Shown: positions 21,470-30,400 of the stretch, piece after piece
Layout: each line of letters opens with the position of its first letter
Position numbering within the stretch: the first letter of the stretch is position 1
NCBI RefSeq assembly: GCF_016623615.1
Contig: NZ_JAEHFX010000003.1
Span: 372,001 to 436,000, forward strand
Length of the DNA: 64,000 nucleotides
From: Adhaeribacter terrigena
GTDB lineage: Bacteria; Bacteroidota; Bacteroidia; Cytophagales; Hymenobacteraceae
Direction of reading: 5' to 3'
The notes under the pieces: generated by a model
What the model was told of the DNA's origin: nothing
What the model saw: the letters and a program-made list of their open reading frames with translations, nothing else
Databases searched by the model: none
Translations under genes and position numbers: made by a program

Positions 21470-23089
21470 ATGCCTAAACCACAAAAAACTATAACTACTA
21501 AACCCAAAGGCGACATCGATTTTGAGAAAGAGCTCTGGGATGTAGCCAACGAACTGCGCGGCGCGGTAGCCGAGAACCAGTACAAAGATTACGTGCTGTC
21601 TTTGCTATTTTTAAAGCACCTCTCTGAACGGTATGAGATCCGGCGGCAGGAGATCCAGCTTTCCTTTTTCGAACCAAGCTCCGATTATTACAACATCGAT
21701 AAAGAGGAGCAGAGTTACGTGCTGGAAGACGAACTGGAATACCAGGTAAAGAACGTTTACAAACTGCCCAGAGAAGCTACCTGGACCTACCTCCGCGAAA
21801 ACGCCGAACAGGACGACATAAAAGTAAAGGTAGACAAAGCTTTTGTGCTGATCGATGAGATCCTGGCGCAGCGCAACCCCGACTACAAAGGCGTGCTCGA
21901 ACCCATCTTCGTAAAAAGCCAGCTTTCGCCTACGCAGGTGGCCGGGCTCATAAACCTGTTCAGCGACGACAAGTTCTCCGAAATAAACAACCCCGAATCC
22001 GACATTTACGGGCGGGTGTACGAATACTACATCGGCAAATTTGCGATGGCCGAAGGCTCCGGCGCGGGGCAGTTCTTTACGCCCGGCTCGGTGGTGCGCC
22101 TGCTCGTGGAAATGATCGAGCCGCTCAAAGGCCGCATCATGGACCTGGCTTGCGGCAGCGGCGGCATGTTCGTGCAAAGCCTTAAATTCGGGCTGGCCCA
22201 CGGCGGCGACAAAAACGACATCAGCATTTACGGGCAGGAGCGCTACGAAGGCACCCTGCGCCTCTGCAAAATGAACCTGCTGCTCCGCAACCTTTCCTTC
22301 GATGTAAAGCTCGGCGACTCGCTGCTCCAGGACCGCTTCCCGCACCTGAAAGCCGATTACGCCCTCATGAACCCGCCGTTCAACATCAGCAATTGGCACC
22401 CCGAGCTGCTGCCCGACAACGACCCGCGTTTGTTCGGCCCCAAAGACAGCTTTACCACCGCCGGCAACGCCAACTACATGTGGTTCCAGACGCTGTGGCA
22501 TCACCTCTCCGAACGCGGCACGGCCGGCGTGGTAATGGCCAACGGCGCCATGACCACGGGCAGCGCCGGCGAAAAGAACGTGCGCGAATACATGATCCAA
22601 AACGGCATGGTAGACTGCATTGTGCAGATGCCCGACAAGCTGTTCCTGACCACCGGCATACCCGCCTGCCTTTTTATTTTAAGCCGCAACCGCAACGGCC
22701 GCGACGGCGAACACCGCAAACGCCTGAACGAGATCCTGTTTATAGATGCCCGCAAACTGGGCCACATGGTTAACCGCCGCCTGCGGGTTTTTGCCGACAC
22801 CGACGTAGCCCGCATTGCCAACACCTACCACCAGTGGCGCAACCTGAACGGTACCTACGCCGATGCCGAAGGCTTCTGCAAAGCCTCCACCCTGGCCGAA
22901 GTTGCCGCCAGCAATTACGTGCTCTCGCCAGGCCGCTACGTGGGCACCGAAGCTGAAGAAACCGATGGAGTGCCCTTTGAAGAAAAAATGAAAACCCTGA
23001 CTACCGAACTGGCAAACCAGTTTGCCGAAAGCGCCCTGCTGGAAAAGAAGATCCGAGAGAATCTGGCTGAGATTGGCTTTGAATTGTAG
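21470..23089 (+). CDS. hsdM: Type I restriction-modification methyltransferase subunit
   Basis: HsdM methylates adenine in the target chosen by HsdS. The N-terminal helical domain (about 20-160) is followed by the N6-adenine methyltransferase core: GQFFTPGSVVRLLVEM, the SAM-binding DLACGSGGMFVQS (motif I), and the catalytic NPPF (motif IV, in ALMNPPFNIS). The C-terminal tail, ending EKKIRENLAEIGFEL, should form the helical contact with HsdS. The 539 residues are normal. The start codon overlaps a copy of the dispersed motif (AAAAACGCTATG, 21461-21472). The gene is G+C-rich compared with the next three. Its last 35 codons are duplicated in decayed form at 23884-23991. Confidence 0.96.
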   Translation: MPKPQKTITTKPKGDIDFEKELWDVANELRGAVAENQYKDYVLSLLFLKHLSERYEIRRQEIQLSFFEPSSDYYNIDKEEQSYVLEDELEYQVKNVYKLPREATWTYLRENAEQDDIKVKVDKAFVLIDEILAQRNPDYKGVLEPIFVKSQLSPTQVAGLINLFSDDKFSEINNPESDIYGRVYEYYIGKFAMAEGSGAGQFFTPGSVVRLLVEMIEPLKGRIMDLACGSGGMFVQSLKFGLAHGGDKNDISIYGQERYEGTLRLCKMNLLLRNLSFDVKLGDSLLQDRFPHLKADYALMNPPFNISNWHPELLPDNDPRLFGPKDSFTTAGNANYMWFQTLWHHLSERGTAGVVMANGAMTTGSAGEKNVREYMIQNGMVDCIVQMPDKLFLTTGIPACLFILSRNRNGRDGEHRKRLNEILFIDARKLGHMVNRRLRVFADTDVARIANTYHQWRNLNGTYADAEGFCKASTLAEVAASNYVLSPGRYVGTEAEETDGVPFEEKMKTLTTELANQFAESALLEKKIRENLAEIGFEL

Positions 23090-23112
23090 ATGTATTACTG
23101 TTAACGAAATAA

Positions 23113-23868
23113 ATGGATTTACATAATATAAGTGAGAAAACAGGACTTGATATTTCTATTATAAAGTTAATTTATCAGGATTGCCTTATTGCAGCTATTA
23201 AAAGACAAAACCCCAATGCTATAGATTATAAATTAAATTTAGAAGAAGGAACCTATATTACAAAATATACAAAAGGCACTGGTAATTTGCTTAAAATAAA
23301 GCATTTAGAAATCCGTGAAGGATTAGGCTTTAGAATTTCTTTTATAAATACAGTCAATACTTATTTAAAAACTGGAAATATTTTAGTTTCATCAATCGAG
23401 GAGCTTGAAATTTTTAATAAGAGTATCTTTAATTTAAACGACATTAATTTTATTAAACACAAAAAGCTGATAGATGACTTAAAGGAATTCTTTGCACAAA
23501 ATACAATGCATAATGAACTGAATAAATTATTAAGAGATGTAGATACAATTTTTAGTGATAAACCGGCTTCCACGCATGAGGAAACAGTAGAATCCATTAG
23601 TGCTATTGATGAACTTTTAAATCTAGTTATTTTACATAACAGTTTAATTAAGCTGGATAAAGAATTAGAGGACGAAGATTTTTCTGATTTAGAAGAAGAT
23701 TATAATGATGATTATTTAGTTGAGGAGGAGGAAGAGGAAGAGGATTATGATGAAGTAACCTATGATAAGGAATATGATTATGATGAAAGTCCTTATTGCT
23801 CTTCATGTCAGATGAGTCCCTGCATGTGTTCAGATAGAGAAAGGACAAGTACTGTTTTTGATTTTTAA
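23113..23868 (+). CDS. Unknown acidic protein inserted after hsdM
   Basis: A 251-residue protein I do not recognise. The first 170 residues are mixed and Asn/Ile/Lys-rich without signal peptide or membrane helix. Residues 190-225 are extremely acidic (runs of Glu and Asp with Tyr), and the tail has a four-Cys cluster, CSSCQMSPCMC, that could bind a metal. The acidic segment could mimic DNA, as in some anti-restriction proteins, but that is only a guess. The gene begins 23 bases after hsdM on the same strand, is markedly A+T-rich unlike hsdM and hsdR, and is followed by a decayed copy of the hsdM 3' end. This suggests it arrived by recombination with another hsd operon. Confidence 0.8.
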   Translation: MDLHNISEKTGLDISIIKLIYQDCLIAAIKRQNPNAIDYKLNLEEGTYITKYTKGTGNLLKIKHLEIREGLGFRISFINTVNTYLKTGNILVSSIEELEIFNKSIFNLNDINFIKHKKLIDDLKEFFAQNTMHNELNKLLRDVDTIFSDKPASTHEETVESISAIDELLNLVILHNSLIKLDKELEDEDFSDLEEDYNDDYLVEEEEEEEDYDEVTYDKEYDYDESPYCSSCQMSPCMCSDRERTSTVFDF

Positions 23869-23883
23869 TCAGGTAACATTAAA

Positions 23884-23991
23884 ATGAAAGTCCTGACTAC
23901 AAAACTGGCCGGCCAGTTTGAAGAAAGCACGCTGCTGGAAAAGAAGATCAAGGAGAATCTACTGGGGATTGGGTTTGGATTTAAAATGTAG
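23884..23991 (+). pseudogene. Decayed duplicate of the hsdM 3' end
   Basis: Thirty-five codons and a stop (MKVLTTKLAGQFEES..., LLEKKIKENLLGIGFGFKM) align along their whole length with the last codons of the intact hsdM at 22987-23089. About two thirds of the residues are identical. It has no upstream hsdM sequence, so it is a remnant. It marks the right border of the acidic-protein insertion. Confidence 0.85.
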
Positions 23992-24031
23992 AAAAAAGTA
24001 AGGAGTAAACCATTTATTACCTCCTTACTTT
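23992..24031. terminator. Bidirectional terminator between hsd remnant and RT gene
   Basis: AAAGTAAGGAG (23995-24005) pairs perfectly with CTCCTTACTTT (24021-24031). On the minus strand the RT stop codon lies in the loop and the stem is followed by a T-run. Confidence 0.8.
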
Positions 24032-25651
24032 AGCTAATTTCTTTTTTCTTGCCTTAACTCTTATTCTTTGATTTGTTTTAGTTTTTAATTCTTTTAATAA
24101 AATATCAAAGTGTCTGGAAATTTGGCCTTTAATTTCAGGTGAATCCATTCCTTCCTTAATATCCCCTTTATTATTCGTATAATGCTTCTTTGAAGAGTTA
24201 ATGGCATAGGTTAAAAAATTCCGTTTTCCTAAATGGCTATACCTTTCAAATAATTGTTTTTTGAAAATCTTATCCCCATGAGCGTTATCACTGTAAGACA
24301 TATAGACAGTTTTCAGAATCCGCTTATGCATTTTTACAAAATACCTAGATAAACTCGTGCTTCGGATAAAGGTTTTATGACCATTAAATTCGAAACCTAG
24401 ATACTGTAAATTTTTAAAATAATCTGCTTCTTTAATTGTTTCGTCAAATCCAATAACTCTACCTAATTTATCTTGATCAAATCCCCTCAGTTTACCTAAA
24501 CTATCCTTAGCAAACCTAATTGTTTCAGTTTTTTTTGTTTGGATTTTTAGGTGATGTTTTCCTATTAAATCGGAAAGTAGTTTTTGGTAATATTTAACTT
24601 TATGATCAGGAACTACAATAATTAAATCATCACAATATCTCCTGTAAAAGAAGTTTTCATTTTGGCTTAACTCATAAATTTCCTGATCAAAATCTATTAA
24701 AAATATATTAGAAAGTAAAGCACTTATAGGCGAGCCTTGAGGTATTCCATAATATCTTTTAAAACCATAATCTAATTCTTCATGTGAATTGTTTTGTACA
24801 ATTAGATTTTTACTTCGAATTTGTTCAAACTTATCTTTAAAATTTAATCCTGGAATTAAGTCTGTAAGAGTAGGGTTCTTTTTGGTGCTTTTTCTATACT
24901 GTTCAAGGTTAACATTGAAATGCTTTAAAACAGTATTGTTATTTACATAGCTATATCTTGTAAGGGATCTATAAATATTATATTGATCTAAAGGAAGTTC
25001 ATTATTTTTAACACCTAAAATTTTGCACCATTTTTCTTTTAATAGTAAGTGATCTATACTATCAAAGTAACCTTTAACGTCAAGGGCAACAGCTGTGCAA
25101 GGCCCAACATTTTTTATATAATCAAAAACCTCTTTTGCAAATTGTATATTACACTTTTCATTTAAATCATTTCTGTAAGCATAAACGCAATCTCCAAAAC
25201 CTTTACTCTTAATATAATTTTGGTATTTTTCAGTTAAGCAAAAAGAATAGAATCCATAAATAAACCTATCCATATGTGAAGCAAATGAAATAGGACGAAC
25301 CTTTGTTTCTAGCCCGTAATTTTTTTTCCTTTCTTTGGCTGACAAATATGGCCCACCAGCTATTTCATCTTGGTATTTATAGCGTGGCGTTTTTAATAAA
25401 ATCTTTACTAGGGGTTTAAAAGGATGAGAGGCAACTTTTGCTTGAGAACTAACTATTGATTTGATTTCATCTTTTGATTTAAGGAAATTGACAGGATGAT
25501 CAAAATGCCGGTATTTCTTTATCTCAAACTTTTTCTCCGTTTTATTTTCCCACTTTGTCCAAAGCTCTTCAGTAAACATCATTAGGTAATTTCTAAAGTT
25601 AATGGGAGCTTGGGCTGACGGACATTCTTCAGAATCTGAATCCATGCACAT
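24017..25651 (-). CDS. Reverse transcriptase, defence-associated (unknown-group / DRT type)
   Basis: A 544-residue RT. Visible motifs: ALDVKGYFDSID (motif A, catalytic Asp191), YGIPQGSPISALLSN (motif B, 301-315), YCDD at 339-342 (motif C, catalytic Asp pair), LKIQTKKTE (motif D) and LQYLGFEFNG (motif E). About 100 residues are inserted between motifs A and B, and the tail is strongly basic (RIRVKARKKKLAKVRR). There is no retron-type VTG, no maturase X or HNH endonuclease domain of group II intron proteins, and the QGSP box excludes a diversity-generating RT. That leaves the unknown-group RTs, many of which are antiphage (DRT). YCDD and a structured RNA just upstream recall DRT2, but the class is not proven. 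It is A+T-rich, sits between hsdM and hsdS and reads against them. Start may be 25651 or the ATG at 25645. Confidence 0.85.
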   Translation of the reverse strand: MCMDSDSEECPSAQAPINFRNYLMMFTEELWTKWENKTEKKFEIKKYRHFDHPVNFLKSKDEIKSIVSSQAKVASHPFKPLVKILLKTPRYKYQDEIAGGPYLSAKERKKNYGLETKVRPISFASHMDRFIYGFYSFCLTEKYQNYIKSKGFGDCVYAYRNDLNEKCNIQFAKEVFDYIKNVGPCTAVALDVKGYFDSIDHLLLKEKWCKILGVKNNELPLDQYNIYRSLTRYSYVNNNTVLKHFNVNLEQYRKSTKKNPTLTDLIPGLNFKDKFEQIRSKNLIVQNNSHEELDYGFKRYYGIPQGSPISALLSNIFLIDFDQEIYELSQNENFFYRRYCDDLIIVVPDHKVKYYQKLLSDLIGKHHLKIQTKKTETIRFAKDSLGKLRGFDQDKLGRVIGFDETIKEADYFKNLQYLGFEFNGHKTFIRSTSLSRYFVKMHKRILKTVYMSYSDNAHGDKIFKKQLFERYSHLGKRNFLTYAINSSKKHYTNNKGDIKEGMDSPEIKGQISRHFDILLKELKTKTNQRIRVKARKKKLAKVRR

Positions 25652-25890
25652 TTAGACCTAAAGAAAATGCGTTTGCACTCTCCCCAGTCCGCTGAGGACT
25701 TTCACCTCTACGAGCCCTATCTCCACCCTTGGTAGAACATCTCTGTCCTACACTTCCGATTCCCAATCTTTCACTTTTCCTCTTCAACTTTTGTCTAAGA
25801 AAATTTATCTAGACAAAAGCACATTTCTTCGGCGTTGAGGTCTGATGATTCAAACCTCTGGGGAATTTTAACAACGATAAGATCATGAAA
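25652..25890 (-). ncRNA. Probable structured ncRNA upstream of the RT
   Basis: Read on the RT strand, this leader is full of hairpins. GAGGTTTGA/TCAGACCTC (25857-25836, 9 bp with one G-U, 4-base loop); CTTTTGTCTA/TAGACAAAAG (25820-25789, perfect 10 bp); GAGG/CCTC around TGAAAGT (near 25707-25693); and CCTCAG/CTGGGG with loop CGGA (about 25697-25682). A leader this structured directly before a non-retron RT matches the ncRNA-RT layout of DRT systems, where the RNA is template and cofactor. Ends are not determinable here; paired sequence continues upstream to about 26100 (GGAGATA/TATCTCC near 25965-25941). A purely regulatory 5' leader is the alternative. Confidence 0.6.
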
Positions 25891-26100
25891 GCAGTAAACT
25901 TAGTCCTCAACATCACATCCCTGGTAATCAGCCTTGCCGCTGGAGATATATATTCAAGTATCTCCGCCATGCTTGGAACGATTAGCGCGGGTTTGGAATT
26001 AAGTAGTAAGTTCCGTACCTTTAACCTTACACCCTTGGATCAACACCAAGGCAACCACAATACGGCTAAATATATGCCGAGTTTAATATCCAAAGGTTAA
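25885..26100 (+). CDS. Doubtful 71-residue ORF opposite the RT leader
   Basis: The frame encodes MKAVNLVLNITSLVISLAAG then a second hydrophobic stretch and a polar tail. It would be a small membrane-seeking peptide, in the same direction as hsdS, and its stop codon lies exactly at the end of a hairpin followed by a T-run. It is antisense to the possible upstream part of the RT-associated RNA. It could be a toxin-like small protein, or simply a chance frame across structured RNA. No family is recognised. Confidence 0.3.
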   Translation: MKAVNLVLNITSLVISLAAGDIYSSISAMLGTISAGLELSSKFRTFNLTPLDQHQGNHNTAKYMPSLISKG

Positions 26101-26105
26101 TTTTT
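26021..26105 (+). terminator. Compound hairpin with T-run
   Basis: TTAACCTT...TTGGAT (26021-26040) pairs with ATCCAAAGGTTAA (26088-26100) with a bulge. An inner CGGC/GCCG hairpin lies at 26063-26079, and TTTTTA follows. It can act as a terminator on the plus strand or as the 5' domain of an RNA on the minus strand. Confidence 0.5.
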
Positions 26106-26266
26106 ATAATTTCTTCGAATAATACATTCTATCTTAGAAGAATATAATCTAACCTGTATATTTTATGCCAATTTTACTGACAGTTTAACATGGTCTTTAT
26201 TTTAGAATCAAGTAATTTTTGTCATATGTTAATTTGGCAGGTATTAATTGATAATATCTTAATCTA

Positions 26267-27454
26267 ATGGCTACTTGGCAAACATATAAATTAGGAGAAC
26301 TAATTGACGTTCAGAATGGCTTTGCGTTTAAATCAGGCGATTTACAAAACACTGGTACTCCTGTAATTAAGATCAAAAATATCCAGCCACCAAATATTTC
26401 TTTAAAAGAAGCTGATTATTATCCTCATGAATTAATTTTAAAAATGGAACAGTTCATAGTTGAGAAGAAGGATATTCTGATTTCTATGACTGGTTCTCAC
26501 GTAAGCCAAATTGCGTCAGCGGTTGGTAAAGTTGGAAGATATGGTTTTGATAAACCAGCCTTACTAAATCAACGTGTTGGAAAGCTGTATTCAAAGGATC
26601 TAAACCAACTTGACAATGACTTTTTATACTACCTGATTTCAAGACCTGAAATTCAATTTGAACTTGCAACAAATGCAGGAGGAAGTGCAAACCAAGCTAA
26701 TATTTCTCCCCAAAACATAAAAGATTTAGAAGTCGAAGTACCTGACCTTCCTGCACAGAAGAAAATAGCCGAAATCTTATCTGCGCTGGATGATAAAATA
26801 GAACTCAACCGCCGCATGAACCAAACGTTGGAGCAAATGGCGCAAACGCTTTTCATGCAATATTTCGTGGATGGAATTGATGCGGATAATTTACCTGAAG
26901 GTTGGAGGGTTGGTAGTATTGGAGATTTGTTCACCCTACAAAGAGGTTTTGACTTGCCTTCTACCATAAGGGCAGGAGGTAATGTTCCAATATTTTCAGC
27001 AAGTGGCCTAAATGGGTTTCACAATGAAGTAATGGTTAAAGGTCCAGGAATTACAACTGGCCGAAGCGGAATTATTGGCAATGTGTATTATGTAGATGAA
27101 GATTTTTGGCCTTTAAATACTTCATTATTCATAAAGGAATTTAAAGCGTCAACGCCACTCCACAGTTTTTATGTGCTAAAGCATACCGATTTAAAAGGCT
27201 TGAATACTGGTTCAGCTGTTCCAACATTAAACAGAAATGATGTTCACAGTTTAGAAGCAATAATTCCTGATAGAAAAACGGTATTAGATTTTGAAGAAAA
27301 AGTCAAATTGCTTTTCAATAAAATCAGACAAAACGAAAAAGAAAACCAATCTTTAATAAACCTCCGCGACACCCTTCTCCCCAAGCTCATGTCCGGAGAA
27401 ATAGACGTGATGCAAACCCAAACGGCCGGGCAATATGAAGAAGTACTTAGCTGA
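26267..27454 (+). CDS. hsdS: Type I restriction-modification specificity subunit
   Basis: HsdS recognises the bipartite DNA target for HsdM and HsdR. Two target-recognition domains are visible. TRD1 (about 1-165) starts MATWQTYKLGELIDVQNGFAF. TRD2 (about 205-350) starts LPEGWRVGSIGDLFTLQRGF. Each is followed by a conserved helical spacer (QKKIAEILSALDDKIELNRR; NLRDTLLPKLMSGEIDV). The 395 residues are normal. TRD sequences are A+T-rich compared with the spacers, as expected for exchangeable TRDs. The end overlaps the hsdR start by 20 bases. It is separated from hsdM by about 3.2 kb of inserted cargo, so it needs its own promoter, probably in the A+T-rich gap 26106-26266. Confidence 0.95.
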   Translation: MATWQTYKLGELIDVQNGFAFKSGDLQNTGTPVIKIKNIQPPNISLKEADYYPHELILKMEQFIVEKKDILISMTGSHVSQIASAVGKVGRYGFDKPALLNQRVGKLYSKDLNQLDNDFLYYLISRPEIQFELATNAGGSANQANISPQNIKDLEVEVPDLPAQKKIAEILSALDDKIELNRRMNQTLEQMAQTLFMQYFVDGIDADNLPEGWRVGSIGDLFTLQRGFDLPSTIRAGGNVPIFSASGLNGFHNEVMVKGPGITTGRSGIIGNVYYVDEDFWPLNTSLFIKEFKASTPLHSFYVLKHTDLKGLNTGSAVPTLNRNDVHSLEAIIPDRKTVLDFEEKVKLLFNKIRQNEKENQSLINLRDTLLPKLMSGEIDVMQTQTAGQYEEVLS

Positions 27455-30400
27455 ACAGGATATTGAAGAAGCCGCCATCGACTGGCTGCTAGAGCAACCG
27501 CTTTACCAGTATCAGCACGGTTCGGAGCTAAAGCGTCCGTTCAGCAAAACCATCCTTGAAGACCGCTTCGAAGCCTACCTGGGCCGCCGCTATCCGCACG
27601 TACCCGAAAAGATCCGCGCCGAGGTCATGCAGGAATTCCTTTTCAACCGGGGCGCCGACCTGCACCATCGAAACCACGATTTTCACCTCAAGCTCAGCAA
27701 AGGCCTCAGCAAAACCTGGAAAGACGCCGCCGGCAAAGACCACTTCGAGCACTTTTACGCCCTCAACTTCGATGCTCCCGCCCAAAACGAATTCCTGGTC
27801 GTAAACCAGTTCAACATCCACGGCAAAAGCAACCGCCGCCCCGACCTGCTCATTTTCGTAAACGGCCTGCCGCTGGTGCTCTTCGAATTCAAAAACCTCT
27901 TCGATACCGAAGCCACCGTAGATGCCGCCTACAACCAGGTGCAGCACTACCTCCAGGATATTCCGCAGGTTTTTGAAACCAACGCCCTCACCATCATCTC
28001 CGACGGACTTACCACGCTGCACGGCATGTTCAGCAGCAGCCGCGAGTGGTTCGCCGCCTGGAAAAGCACCGACGGCCGCACCGTAACCGACGGCTTCGCC
28101 CTCGAAACCCTCATTAAAGGCCTGCTGGTACCGGAACGCCTGCTGTTTTACATCCGCCATTTCATTTTCCACGAACTCGATAACGGTCAGCTTTTAAAGA
28201 AAGGCGCCAAGTACCACCAGTTCTTCGGCGTACAGCATGCCCTGGCGCAAACCCTCAAATCGGTGCGCCCTTTCGGCGACGGCCGCATCGGCGTGATCTG
28301 GCATACCACCCGTTCCGGCAAAAGCATAACCATGGCCATTTACGCCGGCATCCTGCGCCAGCTGCCGGCCCTTAAAAACCCCACCATCGTGGTACAGGTA
28401 GACCGGTTCGACCTGAACCGCCAGCTTTTCGAGGATTTTGTAGCCGCCAAAGACTTGGTCGGCGACGTAGCCATTGCCAACACCACCGATGAACTGCGGC
28501 AACTGCTCAGCGGCGAAGGCGGCGGCGTGGTGTTCAGCACCGTCCAGAAATTTAACCTGAAAGAAACCGCCGCCGGCAAAGAAGCTGCGCACCCCATCCT
28601 CAGCACCCGCGACAACGTGATCGTGATTGCCGACGAGTGCCACCGCACCCAGTACGGCCTGGTGCAGGGCTTTGCCAGCAACCTACGCACCGCCTTGCCA
28701 AACGCCTCCTTCATCGGCTTCACCGGCACCCCCGTAGATACCAAAGACGCCGATACCATAGCCGTTTTCGGCGATATCATCCACACTTACGACATCCGCC
28801 AGGCCACCGCCGACCACGCCGTGGTGCCGATCTACTACGAGCCCCGCCTGGCCAAACTGCACCTGGCCAACGAGCAGCTGGAAGAGCAAGCCGAAGAAAT
28901 AACCGAAGGCCTGGAAGAAAGCGACAAAAACAAAATAATGTGGGCCGCCATAGAAGATGCCGCCGGCTCCAAAGAACGGGTAGAAGCCATTGCCCGCGAC
29001 ATCCTGAAGCACTACCAGAGCCGCACCGCCAGCCTGGAAGGAAAGGCTATGATCGTGTGCATGAGCCGCCGCAACTGCGTAAAGCTCTACGACGCCCTCA
29101 CCGCCCTGGAAGGCTGCCCCGAAGTTTCGGTGATCATGACCGGCAACATCGCCAAAGACCCCGTGGAATGGAACCCGCACATCCGCACCAAAGAAGCCAT
29201 GGAAGCCGTTAAAACCCGCTTCAAAAACCCAACCGATGATCTGAAGATTGTGATCGTGCGCGACATGTGGCTTACCGGTTTTGATAACCCCAGCCTGCAC
29301 ACGCTCTACGTAGATAAAGTAATGAGCGGCCACAACCTGATCCAGGCCGTAAACCGCGTCGCCACCGTTTTCAAAGACAAACCCAGCGGCCTCATCGTAG
29401 ATTACATCGGTATCGGCGACAAGCTCCGCGACGCCACCAAAAAATACACAGGTGCCGGCGGTAAAGGTGATGTTGCTATAAATGTAGAAGAAGCTTTTGA
29501 TCTGGCGCTGGAAGTAATTTCGGATCTGCAGCAGCAATTACCGGTTAGTTTTTATGCCGAAAAGGATAGCGTTTCTGGAACTGCGGATACGCATATTGCA
29601 GACTCCCCCTTTGAAGGGGGCAGGGGGATGTTAACAGGCGCTACGGAAAATCGCAATAACGTGCAAACACCCCTGTGGTCCCCTCAAGGGGACAGTCTGG
29701 TCAACGACGAAAAGCAGGAAACTGGCGCTGCGGCAAAGTCCCCCTTTGGAGGGGGTAGGGGGAGGACATCACGCATTCCTAAAAATCCGGATAATGGAAA
29801 AATCCTCCCCCCAACCCCCTCCGAAGGGGGACAGACCGGGAATGCTTCACAGGAAAATGAGCAAGGCACTTTTTCGGGCCAAAACCCTACCGTTTTCAAA
29901 TACCAGAACTGGCCTTATTTGAGTAAAGGCGATAAATTAAAATTGGTTTGGGATACCGCCAACTTTTTCGTTTCCGACGATACCGTTTGCAAAACCTTTA
30001 TGCTGAACGAAAAGAAGCTAAGCAGTCTGGTGCCGGTGATCAAAAACCACGAAAGGGTAAAGGAAATCGCGCTGGAAATTATCTTCTTCCAGCATGTTGG
30101 CGCAGCCGTCCGCAAAGTAAAATTCCCGACCACCAACATCCGCAAAAAGGAAGGCCAGATCAAAGAGCTTATTCACCGCAGCATCGAAAGCGAAGATGTG
30201 GTAGACGTTTTTGAAATGGCCGGCATCGAACGCTTCGACATCTCCATCATCAACGACGATTTCCTGGCTACCGCCAAAGAAAAGAAATCGGGCAACGAAC
30301 TGAAGCTGGAACTCATCCGCCAGATCCTGAACGACGAAATAAAAGTCCGGGTAAGCCGCAACCTGGTAAAATACCGCAAGCTGAAAGAAGAAGTAGAAAA

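Noticed and set aside
24017-25651. RT as a retron, group II intron protein or diversity-generating RT
   Set aside because: No VTG retron motif, no maturase or endonuclease domain, and the motif B box is QGSP rather than the SQ form of diversity-generating RTs. No template/variable repeat pair was seen nearby.
29600-29833. G-rich repeats in hsdR as a CRISPR array
   Set aside because: The repeats differ from each other, spacing is irregular, the frame is coding and no cas gene is present.
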